From: Cunninghamia lanceolata
Lineage: Eukaryota; Streptophyta; Pinopsida; Cupressales; Cupressaceae
Assembly: GCA_027924645.1 (NCBI GenBank)
Contig: BSBN01000047.1
Coordinates: 9,114,001-9,178,000 of the forward strand
Reading direction: 5' to 3'
Length of the DNA stretch: 64,000 nt
Part shown: positions 22,457 to 33,289 of the stretch, piece after piece
Layout: each line of letters opens with the position of its first letter
Position numbering within the stretch: position 1 is the stretch's first letter
Position numbers and translations under genes: made by a program
Notes under the pieces: model-generated
What the model was told of the DNA's origin: nothing
The model's input: only the letters and a program-made list of their open reading frames with translations
The model's database searches: none

Positions 22457-23044
22457 AGGTCTAATGTTAAATGTTCCTAAGCTAATTTAGTACATAGATT
22501 AGCTTCAATTTCGACAAGATAGTACTATTTTGTCTTAATTCATTTAGCATTATATCTTTGTTCAGTTGATCATTGTTGTATCCTATTTAAGTAGTAATTG
22601 TCTAGATCACTTTTGTATTATTGTAGACATGATATTTCCACAGTCCATAATGATAATCGTAGTGCTTCTGGGAAAAATAGTGTATGCTTTTTTGACTCAA
22701 CGTTTCAGATCATACTCCATGATCCATCATCAGGAGGAAATTAAAGTTATGTGTAAAATAATTAATCATTGTGCTTATTACGGCATGTTCTTTTTAGAAT
22801 TGTTAGTATATCATAATAGGATTAATTATAGCATTTAGACATCATTACTAGATGCATTTTCACAAAAATCACATGTGATAGATCAAAATCCATTACACAT
22901 AGATAAAAAGAAATAAACATCATATATATATCTCAATTTCATGTGTACATCCAAATTGACTATCCCTCAAGACAAAATGGGATGTCATAGTGCATAAAGT
23001 ATATACATCATATAGTTGAGTGTCGATCACCAGTACCCTCAGGC
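22457..23044. other. Spacer after element C pol
   Basis: AT-rich non-coding sequence separates the pol end from the antisense PMD frame. I see no motif apart from weak local repeats. In Tat-type elements this position belongs to the long region between pol and the 3' LTR. Confidence 0.6.
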
Positions 23045-25191
23045 CCTTGTGGTGTGCAAGTGACAGAAGCCTGACCATGCATGGCTACAGATCACAAATG
23101 ACTCCTAGAGATGCTTTACGATTGTAACCCCCTAATCTCACTTCTCATCTCTATCATCCACTCATGTGCCTCCTGGTACATCCTCTGGTACTAGTCTCTC
23201 TTAGCCTGAACCCTATCTCTGTTAGCTCTTGCCTACTGGACCTCCTGTAGTAGGAACTCACTGATAGCTGGCTCTCCCTTTGATGTAGGAATTGCTACCA
23301 TCTACTCTCGCTATGCCCTAAGCTCAGCCTTGGTGCGTTTAGCTCTCTATTGAAACTCTTCTCTCTATCATGTAGACTACTCTAGCATAGCCTTTGTAGC
23401 AATCCTGTATCTAACAAATAGCATAAATATCTCAGTATGCCACCCAGTAGATGATTGTGGTGAATAACCTACCTACACTCGCTACTCTGAGGCATCCGTA
23501 GGTACTATCTCTGCTCTGACACGAATCACAAAGTCTTGCCATGCGTCTATCCCAACTACAAAATAGGGGATGAGATAGATGTTAGACTCCCATATAAGTA
23601 TCATAAATAAGAAGCTATACAGAACATCAAATAATAAATCAAACCTCGCCTAGATCTCCATCTCACCAAGATGGATCTCAGATCACCAAAGATGTGATGA
23701 GCTCTATAGTCTAATCTACAGCTGGGGGCATAGACCTACTACACTTCCCCCACTCTCTCTAACTAGGCCTCACATCATCTGTAGGACTAGGACCACGGTC
23801 CTTAGTCCATGGTCTCGACTCAGTCTCCTCATCAGTGTCTACCTCCTACTGGCTCTGTCGCGGTCTCGCTCTGAAGATGTATTGTGATGGGACCTCCTCA
23901 GACTCATCCTCATCATCCTTCTCATCCTCCTCAAGATTGTAGTATCCCGTGAAATAACTGACATCGTCCTCCACCCCTATGCCACTAGCGTGTTCGGCCC
24001 AAAGTCAGGCATCCCCTATAGGGTGCTAGGTGGAAAGATAGGTGCAGGCCATGCTATTTGCCACCAGGTCTAATATGCTTGGGTACACCTAACATCATCT
24101 ATGTCTGACACTGGCTTTGCATCCTCAGGACCCTCATCATCACTAAATGGCACGTCTGCTACTGTCAGCTATCAGATGGTATTTGCACTGACTGCATTGC
24201 AAGCAGCCCGTGCGTAGCTCAGACGAACCACAGGAACATCATGTCTCTATCCAAACTATCATGCCACCTTGTCATAGTAAAACCAAGCTATGACATGATC
24301 AAGGTGACCAACCATCAGATGATCCCTCTACATCCTCGCTAACTGTCTCTGTTGGCTACGCCATATGATGTAGCTGTTATATGGTCTCCAGATGATGTCA
24401 CCAAGTTGTAATTTGTCAAATACTACACTCCAATATAATAGATCCATGTGTCTCCAACACTTGACCAATGGATAGGCATAGACACATAGATGGGTGAATG
24501 TTGCCTCTATAGGATAACCCACCGGTCATGTGCCCCTGATGTGCTCGAAGGCCCAGACCTATAGTAATGTGCAGATCATGAGATTATGCATATTATAATG
24601 GACATAACGTCCTAGGTCATGATAAAAGTGTGCAAGCATACTGTACCCCCATGCATAGATAGTCTGATGCTCCTCCATCGCTCTAATGGTGTGAATGAGA
24701 CTCCCGTGTAGGTGAGTGCCTCTTCCATTTGGTGCGATAGCTAGTGCGACTATGACAATCATGATCCTCCATAGTAAGGGAACATCTTTGCATCCCTGCT
24801 CTAACAAACGTAGCTAAATACGTCCTCGCTCTGCCTAAGAAATAGTGCAACCCAAGCAATATAGATGAGTCTTGCAAGTGTACCCCGCTGAGCGATGTCC
24901 TACAATCCTCACTGTCTCTCCTCGGATCGGTAATCAAAGGATCCTGAATACATCCTCTAGTGTGATGGTAATCTCACCTATCGGTAAGTGGAATGTGGAT
25001 GTATCTGCATCCCACCTCTCCATCAGTGTCATCAACATAGCGCAGTGGAATCTGATTATGGACATATCAGACACCCACCATAGGCTCACCATCTGTAAAT
25101 GCTCTCTCTTTGGGACATTCAAGGTGCTAGCGCGCTCTCATAGAAGTGCCATCAAATGACCACCTGTGTGCTCACGCATCTCAGGGACATC
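23045..25191 (-). pseudogene. Antisense plant mobile domain (PMD) gene relic in element C
   Basis: Read on the minus strand, the frame begins after a splice-acceptor-like TTTCTAATTTACAG ending at 25192. Conserved pieces in order are LMERWDADTSTFHLPIGEIT plus ITLEDV (about 25010-24940), a LALAIAPNGRG-like stretch leading into THLHGSLIHTIRAMEEHQTI (about 24730-24660), YAWGYSMLAHFYHDLGR (about 24655-24605) and WRHMDLLYW...DIIWRPY (about 24460-24385). These match the PMD fold of the Arabidopsis MAIN/MAIL family, also known from transposons. An acidic segment (EEDEKDDEDESEE, near 23935-23895) and a charged, coiled-coil-like C-terminus (23255-23130) follow. TAG stops at glutamine-like sites and frameshifts show decay. 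Its place, antisense between pol and 3' LTR, recalls accessory ORFs of Tat-lineage elements. Confidence 0.85.
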
Positions 25192-25297
25192 CTGTAAATT
25201 AGAAAGTAAGCAAGAGTATTAGAATCCCCTCTAGAAACCAAAGTAAGCTATCAAGAACTGAGCATAAAGCCTATGCCTAGGTCTTGTGTCCTCTATG

Positions 25298-25416
25298 GAC
25301 AAGGGCACCCCAAGAAGACCAGGGCACCCCAGAGGAACACTGGTGCCCCTGTGGGACTAGGGCACCCCAGAGAGACTCTGGCACCCTAGGTGGACCCAAG
25401 CGCCCCTATCTGGGAC
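25298..25416. repeat. Tandem array, about 6 x 19-20 bp (GGGCACCCC motif)
   Basis: Degenerate units of GACCAGGGCACCCCAGAGG type repeat six times, with CGs and Gs decayed in some. The array lies in the region between the antisense frame and the 3' LTR of C, where Tat-lineage elements are known to carry hypervariable tandem repeats. The inverse motif GTGCCCTAGTCC appears twice inside the LTR (about 27278 and 27390). Confidence 0.8.
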
Positions 25417-26244
25417 CCCTGTCCACCTTCCTCTCTTGGCATAAAAATTGGTAAACATAAAAGCAAAAGTACAATGAAAGATGACAGAAGTGTTGGATCA
25501 GGACCCTACCTTGGCCTCAAAATGTCTCTTTGCTACTCAGGCTCGGAGCATCTTCAATCGTGGTGGATGATATGGATGTTGGCTCGGCATGGTCATTCTC
25601 CTATTCTCCTCTCTCTCCTCTACTTTTTTACAATGACAAAAAAATAAGAATGAGCTAGTGATAAGTGACAACTCCCTTTTACATAAAGTAAGTGAGTGAG
25701 AATTCCTATCCCTAACCGGGTGCAAAAGTGTGCTCTTTTACTCTTGAGCCTCTATCTTGAGCTTTCAAACTCTGTTTTTCATGCAGTTTGTTGCATTGGA
25801 ATCCTGGTTCCACTCTATTTCTTCCCCAATGTGTTGTGATTGAGCGTTGCTTCTTCAAGTGACCCTCATAACACACTTCTCATCAAGTTTCTCTTGAAAT
25901 TGATGTGCATGGATATCTCCTTGTTTCTACTCTCGGACTAAGAAAGCAAACATAAGGGGGGCCATATATCTCCCTCGATTTCCTGCCTCATCATGTCTCA
26001 TCACTCAACCCCCTTAGCATTTTTATACTGACTCATTGGTGGTAGTTGTAGGTTGATTTCGTTTTGATTCTTCTGACAAGTGTTCCTTTGCAGGTTGTGG
26101 TTCCTAACCTTGTGGTCTTGCAGGATTGCGGACTTGGGGGATTCTACCTTCTTGGTGACAACACTTCAACTTCCTCTACAGTATCCTTTTGGGTATCCTT
26201 TTCATGATTGATGCATTTACTTTCCTTTAGTTGCATATGGCCAC
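25417..26244. other. Element C 3' untranslated region
   Basis: Non-coding sequence leads to the polypurine tract. It is pyrimidine-rich in places (TTCTCCTCTCTCTCCTC near 25605) and I see no gene. It belongs to element C because a PPT and an LTR start follow. Confidence 0.65.
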
Positions 26245-26260
26245 TAAAGTGGGGGCTAAA
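26245..26260 (+). other. Polypurine tract of element C
   Basis: TAAAGTGGGGGCTAAA immediately precedes TGTAACGTC. A G-run with this context before a TGTAAC start is typical of Tat/Athila elements, and it fixes the start of the 3' LTR. Confidence 0.8.
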
Positions 26261-27935
26261 TGTAACGTCAAAAATTATCCTCTTGTATGGAATGGTACAA
26301 TTTCCCTCGGTTTATCTCCTCACTTTTGGTGACATCTCAAGCTTTTCTTTTCTGGCCTTCCCGACACCTTGATTGACTAAGTCTAGAAGAAAATTATTCA
26401 CTTTTGGAGGTAACTTGTTGATGGAACCCAGAAAGGGGATTTGAAATTTGGGTCCCTGGGACCCCCAAAAGCAGATCTGAGTGGAAATTGGGGGCTTGGA
26501 CTTGGGTGCTTGCACCCTAATCCTCCCCTGTTTCCCAGGGTTTTGAATTTTGGCAAGATGTCGGCTCCCACCGAGTGCCTCAGGATTCCATTTTCAAATT
26601 CTCATTTTTCACGCGATATCGAGACATTATTTCAAAATTTGAATTTCCCTAAAGCTAGATATAAAAAGACATTTGAAAATCATTTTATTACACACAATTC
26701 TTATGAAGATCAGTGACTTGTTGAAGCTCTTTAAAGTGTTTTGTATTTGCTATCATGGAGACAATGGATGGAGATTAGGAATCAAGATCTTGAGACTATC
26801 TTGCTCTTCCTAGGGTTTGTACACCCTTTGCATTATCAGAAGAAGGGTTGAAGCCTCCAATAGTGAGCTTAGAGATCATCCATGGACATTGCTAATTTGC
26901 CTTCTTGTTCATGCAAGTCTTCATTTGTTTCCATCTCCTTGAGGTGAAGTTGTATGTGTTTATTGATGTAAAGTAAGTTGTTGATCTTCCCTTGATTGAG
27001 ATATCTAGGGTTTGATATTTATGCATACACATTGTTAGGTTTGCATACACTTTTACAAATCTTTATCTTTGGCTATTATTGAGGTAGAAATACTAAAGAT
27101 GGGGCTTGACTGAGGCAAGCTCCTATATAGCCACAAAAATTTCCTCCTTTTGCAAGTGTAGATCATATTTTGCAGGTTCCAGCGGAAAGAAGCTACATAA
27201 AGGAGGATATTACGAGTACAGTGGCAACAAACTTTCAAATTTTTGGATTTTGACACTTGTGGGACTAAGGAGTGGGTGCCCTAGTCCAACCAAGGATTAT
27301 TTTCGAGATCTGGAAGCCATTTAGGAGTCTCAAACACCCTGTGCAGAAGATTTTCCAGTGCGAAAAATTTCGGGACAAAGGAGTGGGTGCCCTAGTCCAA
27401 GTGGTCCTCAAAATCTAGGTGCACAGTCTTTGAAACCCTCTCTCTACACTTCTGTGATCAGTTTTATCAGTTGTTTTATCAAATTTTGAGTATTTCTAGT
27501 TTAAGGCATAATTAGGGTTTTACTTGGTTAACAGGAAAACACTTGATTAAAACCTTAGTTAGAGTCTTAGGTTTCATAACCACATGAGTGTAAGGGATAG
27601 ACAAAGTGATTAGAAGCTTGTTCGTGAGCTCAGTCCTTGTCTTTCCAATGCTTAGTGGTGAAATTGTGGTATTTGACCTAGTTTAGACAAGTCTACAATT
27701 TTACACTAAACATTTGTGTTGTGTTCTTTCCATTGCATCTAGCCTAGCTATGATGCCTCTCAACATCTCTACAAATGCTACATCTTTAGCTTTTGGAGTA
27801 ACTCCTCTTCAACCTCAGGCTCGGTGTGCCATGTTTGTAAACCTTTTACAATTGCAAGTTTTCCTCTTTGCTCTGCCTATATCAATCTCCTCAAGGCCTG
27901 TTGCACAACACCTCCACAGTCTCAAGGAATTTCAA
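26261..27935 (+). mobile_element. Element C 3' LTR (right end uncertain)
   Basis: The LTR starts TGTAACGTCAAAAATTATCC after the PPT. A TATA box lies at 26660 (CTAGATATAAAAAGAC), about 400 bp in. The right end is not fixed because the 5' LTR is not in the window. I stop at 27935, just before TGGCACCATTTGATGCAGG, which weakly resembles the tRNA primer site of Tat/Athila elements; the true end may be earlier. Two copies of GGAGTGGGTGCCCTAGTCC occur inside (about 27268 and 27380). The ORF at 27714-27995 has no recognised family. Confidence 0.65.
26660..26668 (+). promoter_or_regulatory. TATA box of element C LTR
   Basis: TATAAAAAG is preceded by AAAGCTAGA. It is the only good TATA match in the first 600 bp of the LTR, so U3 would be about 400 bp. 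Inferred from sequence only. Confidence 0.45.
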
Positions 27936-28430
27936 ACCTCTACTCTGGCACCATTTGATGCAGGTCAAGGTCTAGGGGCTTTGACTAGACATTGAACCAG
28001 GCATCGAAATGAACAAGAAACTCTTTATTCATATGCCACATAAAACATTACAACATGAGTACAATGGTCTTCATGACATTACAGATGGGTTTCCCTTCAC
28101 ACATTCCCTAGTATTATGTCTTACAATCATTCAAAAAATGATTCAGATCAATATCCGAGAACCCAAACAATTTGCCTTGAAATTTGAAATTTGCATGAAA
28201 AAATCATGTTACAGTAGAAACATAAACTTACTATGGAGAAGTCAACCTCTTTTAGTGTGGAAATCCTCTATTTGTAGGCATTTGAGGTGGACACCACACT
28301 CATCAAATGAATGGGGCATATGCCAATAATCAATTGGCTCTTGGATTGGCATACAAGTAGTCAAAAATTATTTTTTCCACTTTCTGGGCACTTCAGGGTG
28401 ATGCAGCAGAAAAAAGTGACCCATTGGGAT
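27936..28430. other. Unassigned DNA after element C
   Basis: I see no gene or clear repeat. Short open frames here have no recognisable motif. Confidence 0.5.
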
Positions 28431-28570
28431 ATTGCGAGATTTCAAGGGTCTACTACATATTGTAAAACTTCAGGGGTCTATTGCATATTGTGAGATTTCG
28501 AGGGTTTACTACATATTGCAAGACTTCAGGGGTCTACTGCATACTGTGGGACTTCAGGGGTCTATTGCAT
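28431..28570 (+). repeat. Tandem array, 5 x 28 bp
   Basis: Units begin at 28431, 28459, 28487, 28515 and 28543. They follow the pattern ATTGYRAGACTTCAGGGGTC plus TAYTGCAT, all exactly 28 bp. Units 1 and 3 share ACTACAT endings while 2 and 5 share ATTGCAT, hinting at a 56-bp higher-order pair. The 65-codon ORF over it simply reflects the repeat. Confidence 0.95.
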
Positions 28571-28880
28571 ATATCCCTGATGGCAAGGAAAGTTTTGCAT
28601 ATCTTGTTGACACTCAAAGTTCCACCTAAGCATAACTTGCTCAATTTTGCTTAGAATATCACCAAACTTGAAATTTTGGACACCCATTTGAATCCTTAAC
28701 AAGATGAAGTCATTACTTGGATATGTGGCATTTCAAGGGTCATCTGCATATATCCCGATGGTAGGGAAAGTTCTGCATATCCTTTTGACACTCAAAACTC
28801 CACATTTGCCTAACTTGTCCAATTTAGCTCAAATCTTCACTAAATTTGAAATGTGAGCACCCATTTGGATCTTCTTCAAG
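28566..28880 (+). repeat. Diverged tandem duplication, about 182-bp period
   Basis: The segment with GCATATATCCCTGATGGCAA, AAAGTTTTGCATAT, TTGACACTCAAAGTTCCAC and CCCATTTGAATC (28566-28695) recurs from about 28748 (GCATATATCCCGATGG, AAAGTTCTGCATAT, TTGACACTCAAAACTCCAC, CCCATTTGGATC). The first copy starts where the 28-bp array ends, so both may be parts of one larger repeat family. Confidence 0.85.
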
Positions 28881-30579
28881 ATGAAATCAACACTTGGCCA
28901 TGAATCCTTAGGAAATTCTAAAAACTTGATTATCAACTCTTGTAGTAAAAAAAGAAGGAAAGCAAACAAGTAAGAAAGCAAAGAAATCTTTTTGGTTGAT
29001 GAGGATTGCACATGGACCCGAATGCTCCTGCATCATTTTGTGATTATGACACAAACATTGGATTCCCTCATGGAGTGCTTATATTTGGGAAAGTGGCCAA
29101 TTTGACCATTATGGTAGAATCTATGAAATGTAAGAGTTGAAAAATGTGTAAGAGGAGTTATTATTTTAGGTTGCTTGATCATGTCTATGGGGCATTGGAG
29201 TTTTTATATGGCTCATGGTTTTGACTTAATTTTTAATAGTATCACTTGGTGGTTGCTAAGTTTTAACTTTTCTATATATTGGAGGCATGGGATAAAAGGT
29301 TGCAAGGTTATTTTGTAGATACTTGAATTCTACTAGTTGTATTGTTAAAGGGATAAGTGATTGTATTAGTGTCTACTTGTTGAGATTAATACAAGCTTGG
29401 GTCTCTTTGGTGGTGGAGTTTTTTTTCCTTGCAAGGGTTTCTATATGTAAATTTGGTGTTCATATGGTTTGTATTTGTTATGATTGCATCTAGATATTAG
29501 TACATTAATTTTATTAGCTTAATCACATGGTTTATTAGATTAAATCACTATTTTTGTAATATTGTCATTACCCTATTAATCAACATGAAAAATATCTTAC
29601 TTCATTCATACACCCAATACCAACAAAGTGAATTCCAATAAACTTTCATGATTAAAAGAAAATTAGTGTGTCATTGCTACATGATCTTGTTTGAACACAA
29701 ATGATGCTCACTACTCTTATCTCTAACTTTTCATCATTTCTAACACTTATAACACAATTCTAAACTAGAGATCCTACTTCAAATTTTCAAGTAAAAATTA
29801 TTCATTGGTAATGTTACCTACAAATTAAAAAAATTTCTAGGATTTGTTTTAGAAAATAGAAGCTATTATTGTTTAGGATATGTAATGGTCCCTTGGAAGG
29901 GGCCTGGGTTTTTAATTTTATTCTAAGAACATAAAATATAAAAATACATTTACAAGATTAAAATGATTCTTTCCCTATAATGTAGGAGCTCCACATATGT
30001 ACTTGCAAGCTTTAATGTCATCTTATCATGTGGTTGCTTATTTCTATTTTAATGCTTAGGTGGTCCCATATTGTTTTTAATAAGTATGGTGTACAATTTA
30101 AAACCTTCTCCTAATATAGTGAAGCAATTATAGTTTAGGACCATATGTAAATGGAGAGGGAGGTAAAATTATACAACCACCACTTAACCACAAATTTTTT
30201 ATGGGTTCCATTTTCCCTCCCTTTTACTTTGTTTTAGATTTTACCTTCAAAATTTAGTAGTTATAAATGAATATGATTTGGTAGTTATTTGAAATAAAGC
30301 AGCAAAACAAAAGTCTTGGTTTTCATTTGGGTTTTGCATTCAAAGCAATGTAACAACATATTATTATTGAGACATGTAGAATATTTATACAATACAACAT
30401 TTGTTTATGATCATGTTTTTTTCTCAACAAACTCCTATTCTATTCTACATGAACAATTTCTTATCAATCCTATCTATGTTGGTGTCATGACAAATCACCC
30501 AACCATATACTATGATAGAGTAACAACCCAACAACCTAATATATCATGTATCAATAGGTTTAAATAATTATTTAGACAT
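28881..30579. other. Unassigned old repeat-derived DNA
   Basis: No gene is visible. The stretch 29280-29480 (GATTAATACAAGC, GGTCTCTTTGGTGGTGGAG, a T-run, CAAGGGTTT, AAATTTGGTGTT) reads like the decayed right end of a Ty1/copia-type LTR, but I cannot find its partner or primer site. The rest is AT-rich and featureless. Confidence 0.4.
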
Positions 30580-30768
30580 ATATGATAACTAACACACCCT
30601 AACCAAGTATTAACTTCACCAAGTATAATATATACTATGGTGTAATATAAATCCCAACCTTCCCCCTTATATTTAAACCTATATGATAATTGACACCCCC
30701 TAACCAAATATTTAACTAAACATCAAGTATAATAGACATTATGGTGTAATATAAACCCCACTATTTTG
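30580..30768 (+). repeat. Tandem duplication, 101-bp period
   Basis: ATATGATAACTAACACACCC...CCAAGTAT...AAGTATAATATATACTATGGTGTAATATAAA (from 30580) is repeated from 30681 with moderate divergence. Both copies end in an AACCCCA or AATCCCA stretch. Two copies only. Confidence 0.88.
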
Positions 30769-31299
30769 CCCTGATTACATCATACTGGACTAAGACTTGG
30801 AGATAATAGTTTTCACATGTGGACTAGTAGAGACACACAATTCCACATCATTACATCATTGTGAACATCGAGACACTCAATTGTTCACCTTAGTAGGATT
30901 GACTGAGCACTGAACTCTAAATCAACGATATGGACATACTCAATTATCCAAGATCTAACTAATGTGGATAGGGACACACACACACACAACTTCTTCATAG
31001 TTGTGAACAAGGACATACACAATTGTCTACCACACCTAGTGACTAAGGACACACACACAACTAGCCATAGATGACCAATCAGATTGAGCCTTATCGATAT
31101 AAAAAACTTTGTGAATATAGGCAAACACTACTATTCTTAACAAGTGTGGTATGGACTCCTCTTGACATATATCTCTAATCTTCATTTGATTTGGGTCTTA
31201 CTGAAAAAGTTCCTTTTTATGAATCAAATTTGCTACTACACCGCTTATCCAAGGTTCAAGCTACTGACGGGCTTAAGAATGGAAGTTATCCTCCATCTT
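30769..31299. repeat. Degenerate CACAATTG-type repeats with short CA runs
   Basis: Between 30820 and 31075, phrases of the form GACACACAATTG, GACACTCAATTG, GACATACTCAATT and GACATACACAATTG recur irregularly every 40-60 bp, mixed with (AC)n runs of up to 8 units. It looks like a decayed minisatellite. No gene is seen in it or in the flanking bases to 31299. Confidence 0.55.
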
Positions 31300-32010
31300 C
31301 TTATGGTCCTCCAAGCTCTTGCGGAATTTGAATCACTCAGGTTGATCGATCTCCATATGACCATGTAGACTTAAGCATGCACCATAACACTCTATGACAA
31401 TCTTGATGAGTTTTCCAAAGGTATTGAGATTCTCGATGGGAATGGCATTCCCCTTTAACCAAAATATTTTTAAAAGGATGTTGGTCAGTCCAAAAATGTA
31501 TCCTTTTATTAAAAAATTCAACAAAGAAATCATTTTGTTATGTCTACCTCGATCATTTCGAGGCCAACAAAATGACCACAAAACTGGTTGGTTGTGATTA
31601 TTATAGTTTTTCCCCCATCTAAGAAGATATTCCATCACAAATTCATCGAATGAAGTTTCGAAAACATTATAAAAAAAACATGTTCTTCCACATTGTCCCT
31701 ATATCCTTGGCTATACAGCTTGCACTTGTCAATCTGCCTAGCAATGATCCTGTCTTGAAACCCGTGGCTCACAAACCACTTTCTCCTTTCTTTTTTAAGG
31801 CTCCCACGTCTAAAACAAAAGTGTTTCCTGCTACATTCAGGGGGTCATATCTTCTAGTGTTGCCAGATGTTAAGTAGCCAATAAACAAAAGCAAGCGGTA
31901 GCCCACTAGCCATATTTGAATGAGAACCATTGAAGGATTTGCATTGTGATTAGCAACATCCAGAATGACTTTCATTATAGACTGTGTCATAATGAGATAG
32001 TGGCAGTGCA
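31300..32010 (-). pseudogene. Possible LINE C-terminal (zf-RVT-like) scrap
   Basis: On the minus strand, pieces near 31760-31640 read DKCKLYSQGYRDNVE followed by EHVFF, resembling the zinc-binding region after reverse transcriptase in plant L1-type LINEs (C-x2-C ... E-x2-H-x-F). The second cysteine is replaced and the frame is broken, with no catalytic RT motif in view. Evidence is thin; it could be chance or an unrelated relic. Confidence 0.28.
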
Positions 32011-32539
32011 AGAAATTTTGAGAATTGCATACTCAATGACGATTATTGAAAACAACTCTATTAGAGCTCTGTAGGAGACAATGTTAGCTCTGTAGGTTTT
32101 CATAGGTATGATCCACCCGGTGTTTGATTCCCATGTCATCCACTCCTTCGATAGACATGTGGATGTAAGCCTGCATGGTTATATACAGATCAGGTAAACA
32201 CCGTTCTACAAATTGGCTGATGAAATCTCTTGCTGTTGCATTTTGTTTCACTACAACCTTCCTTCATAGATCTTTTTGTGTGGCAGAATGTGCATCTCAA
32301 TACTCTAATGGATGAAACAAAGATTTTAATCTTGACCATACAACTAAGGCAACACATTTAAACTATGTTGTAAACAAGTTTGTCAAACGAATAACCAATA
32401 TCTGATAGTCTAATACCTGATTGATATTGATGGCAATATGTTAAGTGAAACATGATTTTTTTTACAAATATTTTTTTTATATTTTTTTGGATAAATAAGA
32501 TACACTTAGTTTTAATTAGGGTCCTACCAAAAAGCCTCT
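32011..32539. other. Unassigned DNA
   Basis: No gene or repeat is recognised, only a T-rich stretch at 32456-32492. Confidence 0.5.
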
Positions 32540-32804
32540 GTGACAAAGAGGGCTGGTCATTTACTGGTAGAGCACCCTAACATGCACATGGTGGGTCACG
32601 AGTTCAAGTTCTAGTTGGTCCATGGAAAATAACATGGTATCAAAGATAGACTATGAGCCTAGAGCACCAAAGTATGGCTCAAGAGGGAGTGCTAGAGAAA
32701 TAAGACACACCTGAAAATAACATGGTATCAAAGCTAGACTACAAGCCTAGAGCACCAACATGTGGCTCAAGGGGGAGTGCTGGAGAAATGAGCCACACCT
32801 GAAT
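32540..32804 (+). repeat. tRNA-headed repeat with 88-bp tandem duplication
   Basis: 32545-32625 resembles a tRNA: an A-box-like TACTGGTAGAGCA and a B-box-like GAGTTCAAGTTCT about 40 bp apart. Two direct copies of an 88-bp unit follow (32625-32712 and 32713-32802), each holding AACATGGTATCAAAG, GCCTAGAGCACCAA, GGCTCAAG and GGGAGTGCT-GAGAAAT. The unit resembles a Ty1/copia primer-site and polypurine/LTR-start pair brought together, so it may be a SINE or a heavily deleted LTR element. It has no clear poly(A) end or TSD. Confidence 0.55.
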
Positions 32805-33076
32805 GATAATAAGGAGCCAACAAAAATCCCTACATTGACTCAACATATTCAATAAAAAGATATACATGAGAAAACAAAAATATGATTTCCTTCCATCATG
32901 CACAAAATTAAAATTTTCTCTAATACCAATTTATTCATTTGGATTTTTCTTTCAAATCAATATAACAACATATTATCACTGGAACAACATGGGACCTTCT
33001 CTCAGTTTGTGTTGGGAGAGGAATGAAAACACAAATGCAAACCATAACACAATGTTTATGTGGAGAAACCCTTTGA
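32805..33076. other. Unassigned DNA with a dispersed repeat
   Basis: 32936-32982 (TTCATTTGG, TTTCAAATCAATATAACAAC, ATATTAT) has a relative at about 30323-30370, so this is part of a dispersed repeat. The phrase near 33035-33070 (ATAACACAATGTTTATGTGG plus AGAAACCCTTT) recalls copia-type LTRs. No gene. Confidence 0.45.
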
Positions 33077-33262
33077 ATGGTTTTGATTAAATTTCGTGGG
33101 TATTTTAAGCATGTGCCTTTTAAAAGGCTCATTGAGCCCAAAATTGCTTTTGGGCCACACACTTAGAAATTATCATAATCTAATTGCATGACCCAAAAGC
33201 AATTCCGAGCTCAATAGGCCTTTTAAAAGGCACATGCTTAAAAGACCTGCAAAATTCAATTA
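33077..33262. repeat. Fold-back inverted repeat, arms about 75 bp
   Basis: The left arm (about 33077-33153) contains TTTTAAGCATGTGCCTTTTA, AAAGGC, ATTGAGC and ATTGCTTTTGGG. The right arm (about 33189-33262) is its imperfect reverse complement, separated by about 36 bp. The RNA would form a long hairpin. It could be a MITE-like fold-back element or a family of inverted duplications. No TSD was found with confidence. Confidence 0.85.
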
Positions 33263-33289
33263 GAGTTATTAGATTAAAATAGAGATCAA

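Noticed and set aside
27936..27954. TGGCACCATTTGATGCAGG as a Tat-type primer-binding site after the LTR at 26261
   Set aside because: Only the first ten or so bases resemble the expected site, and a PBS is not expected after a 3' LTR. It is used only as a rough limit for the LTR end.
29280..29480. A Ty1/copia LTR right end
   Set aside because: The wording is suggestive, but there is no partner LTR, PBS or TSD; left as a remark in the unassigned stretch.
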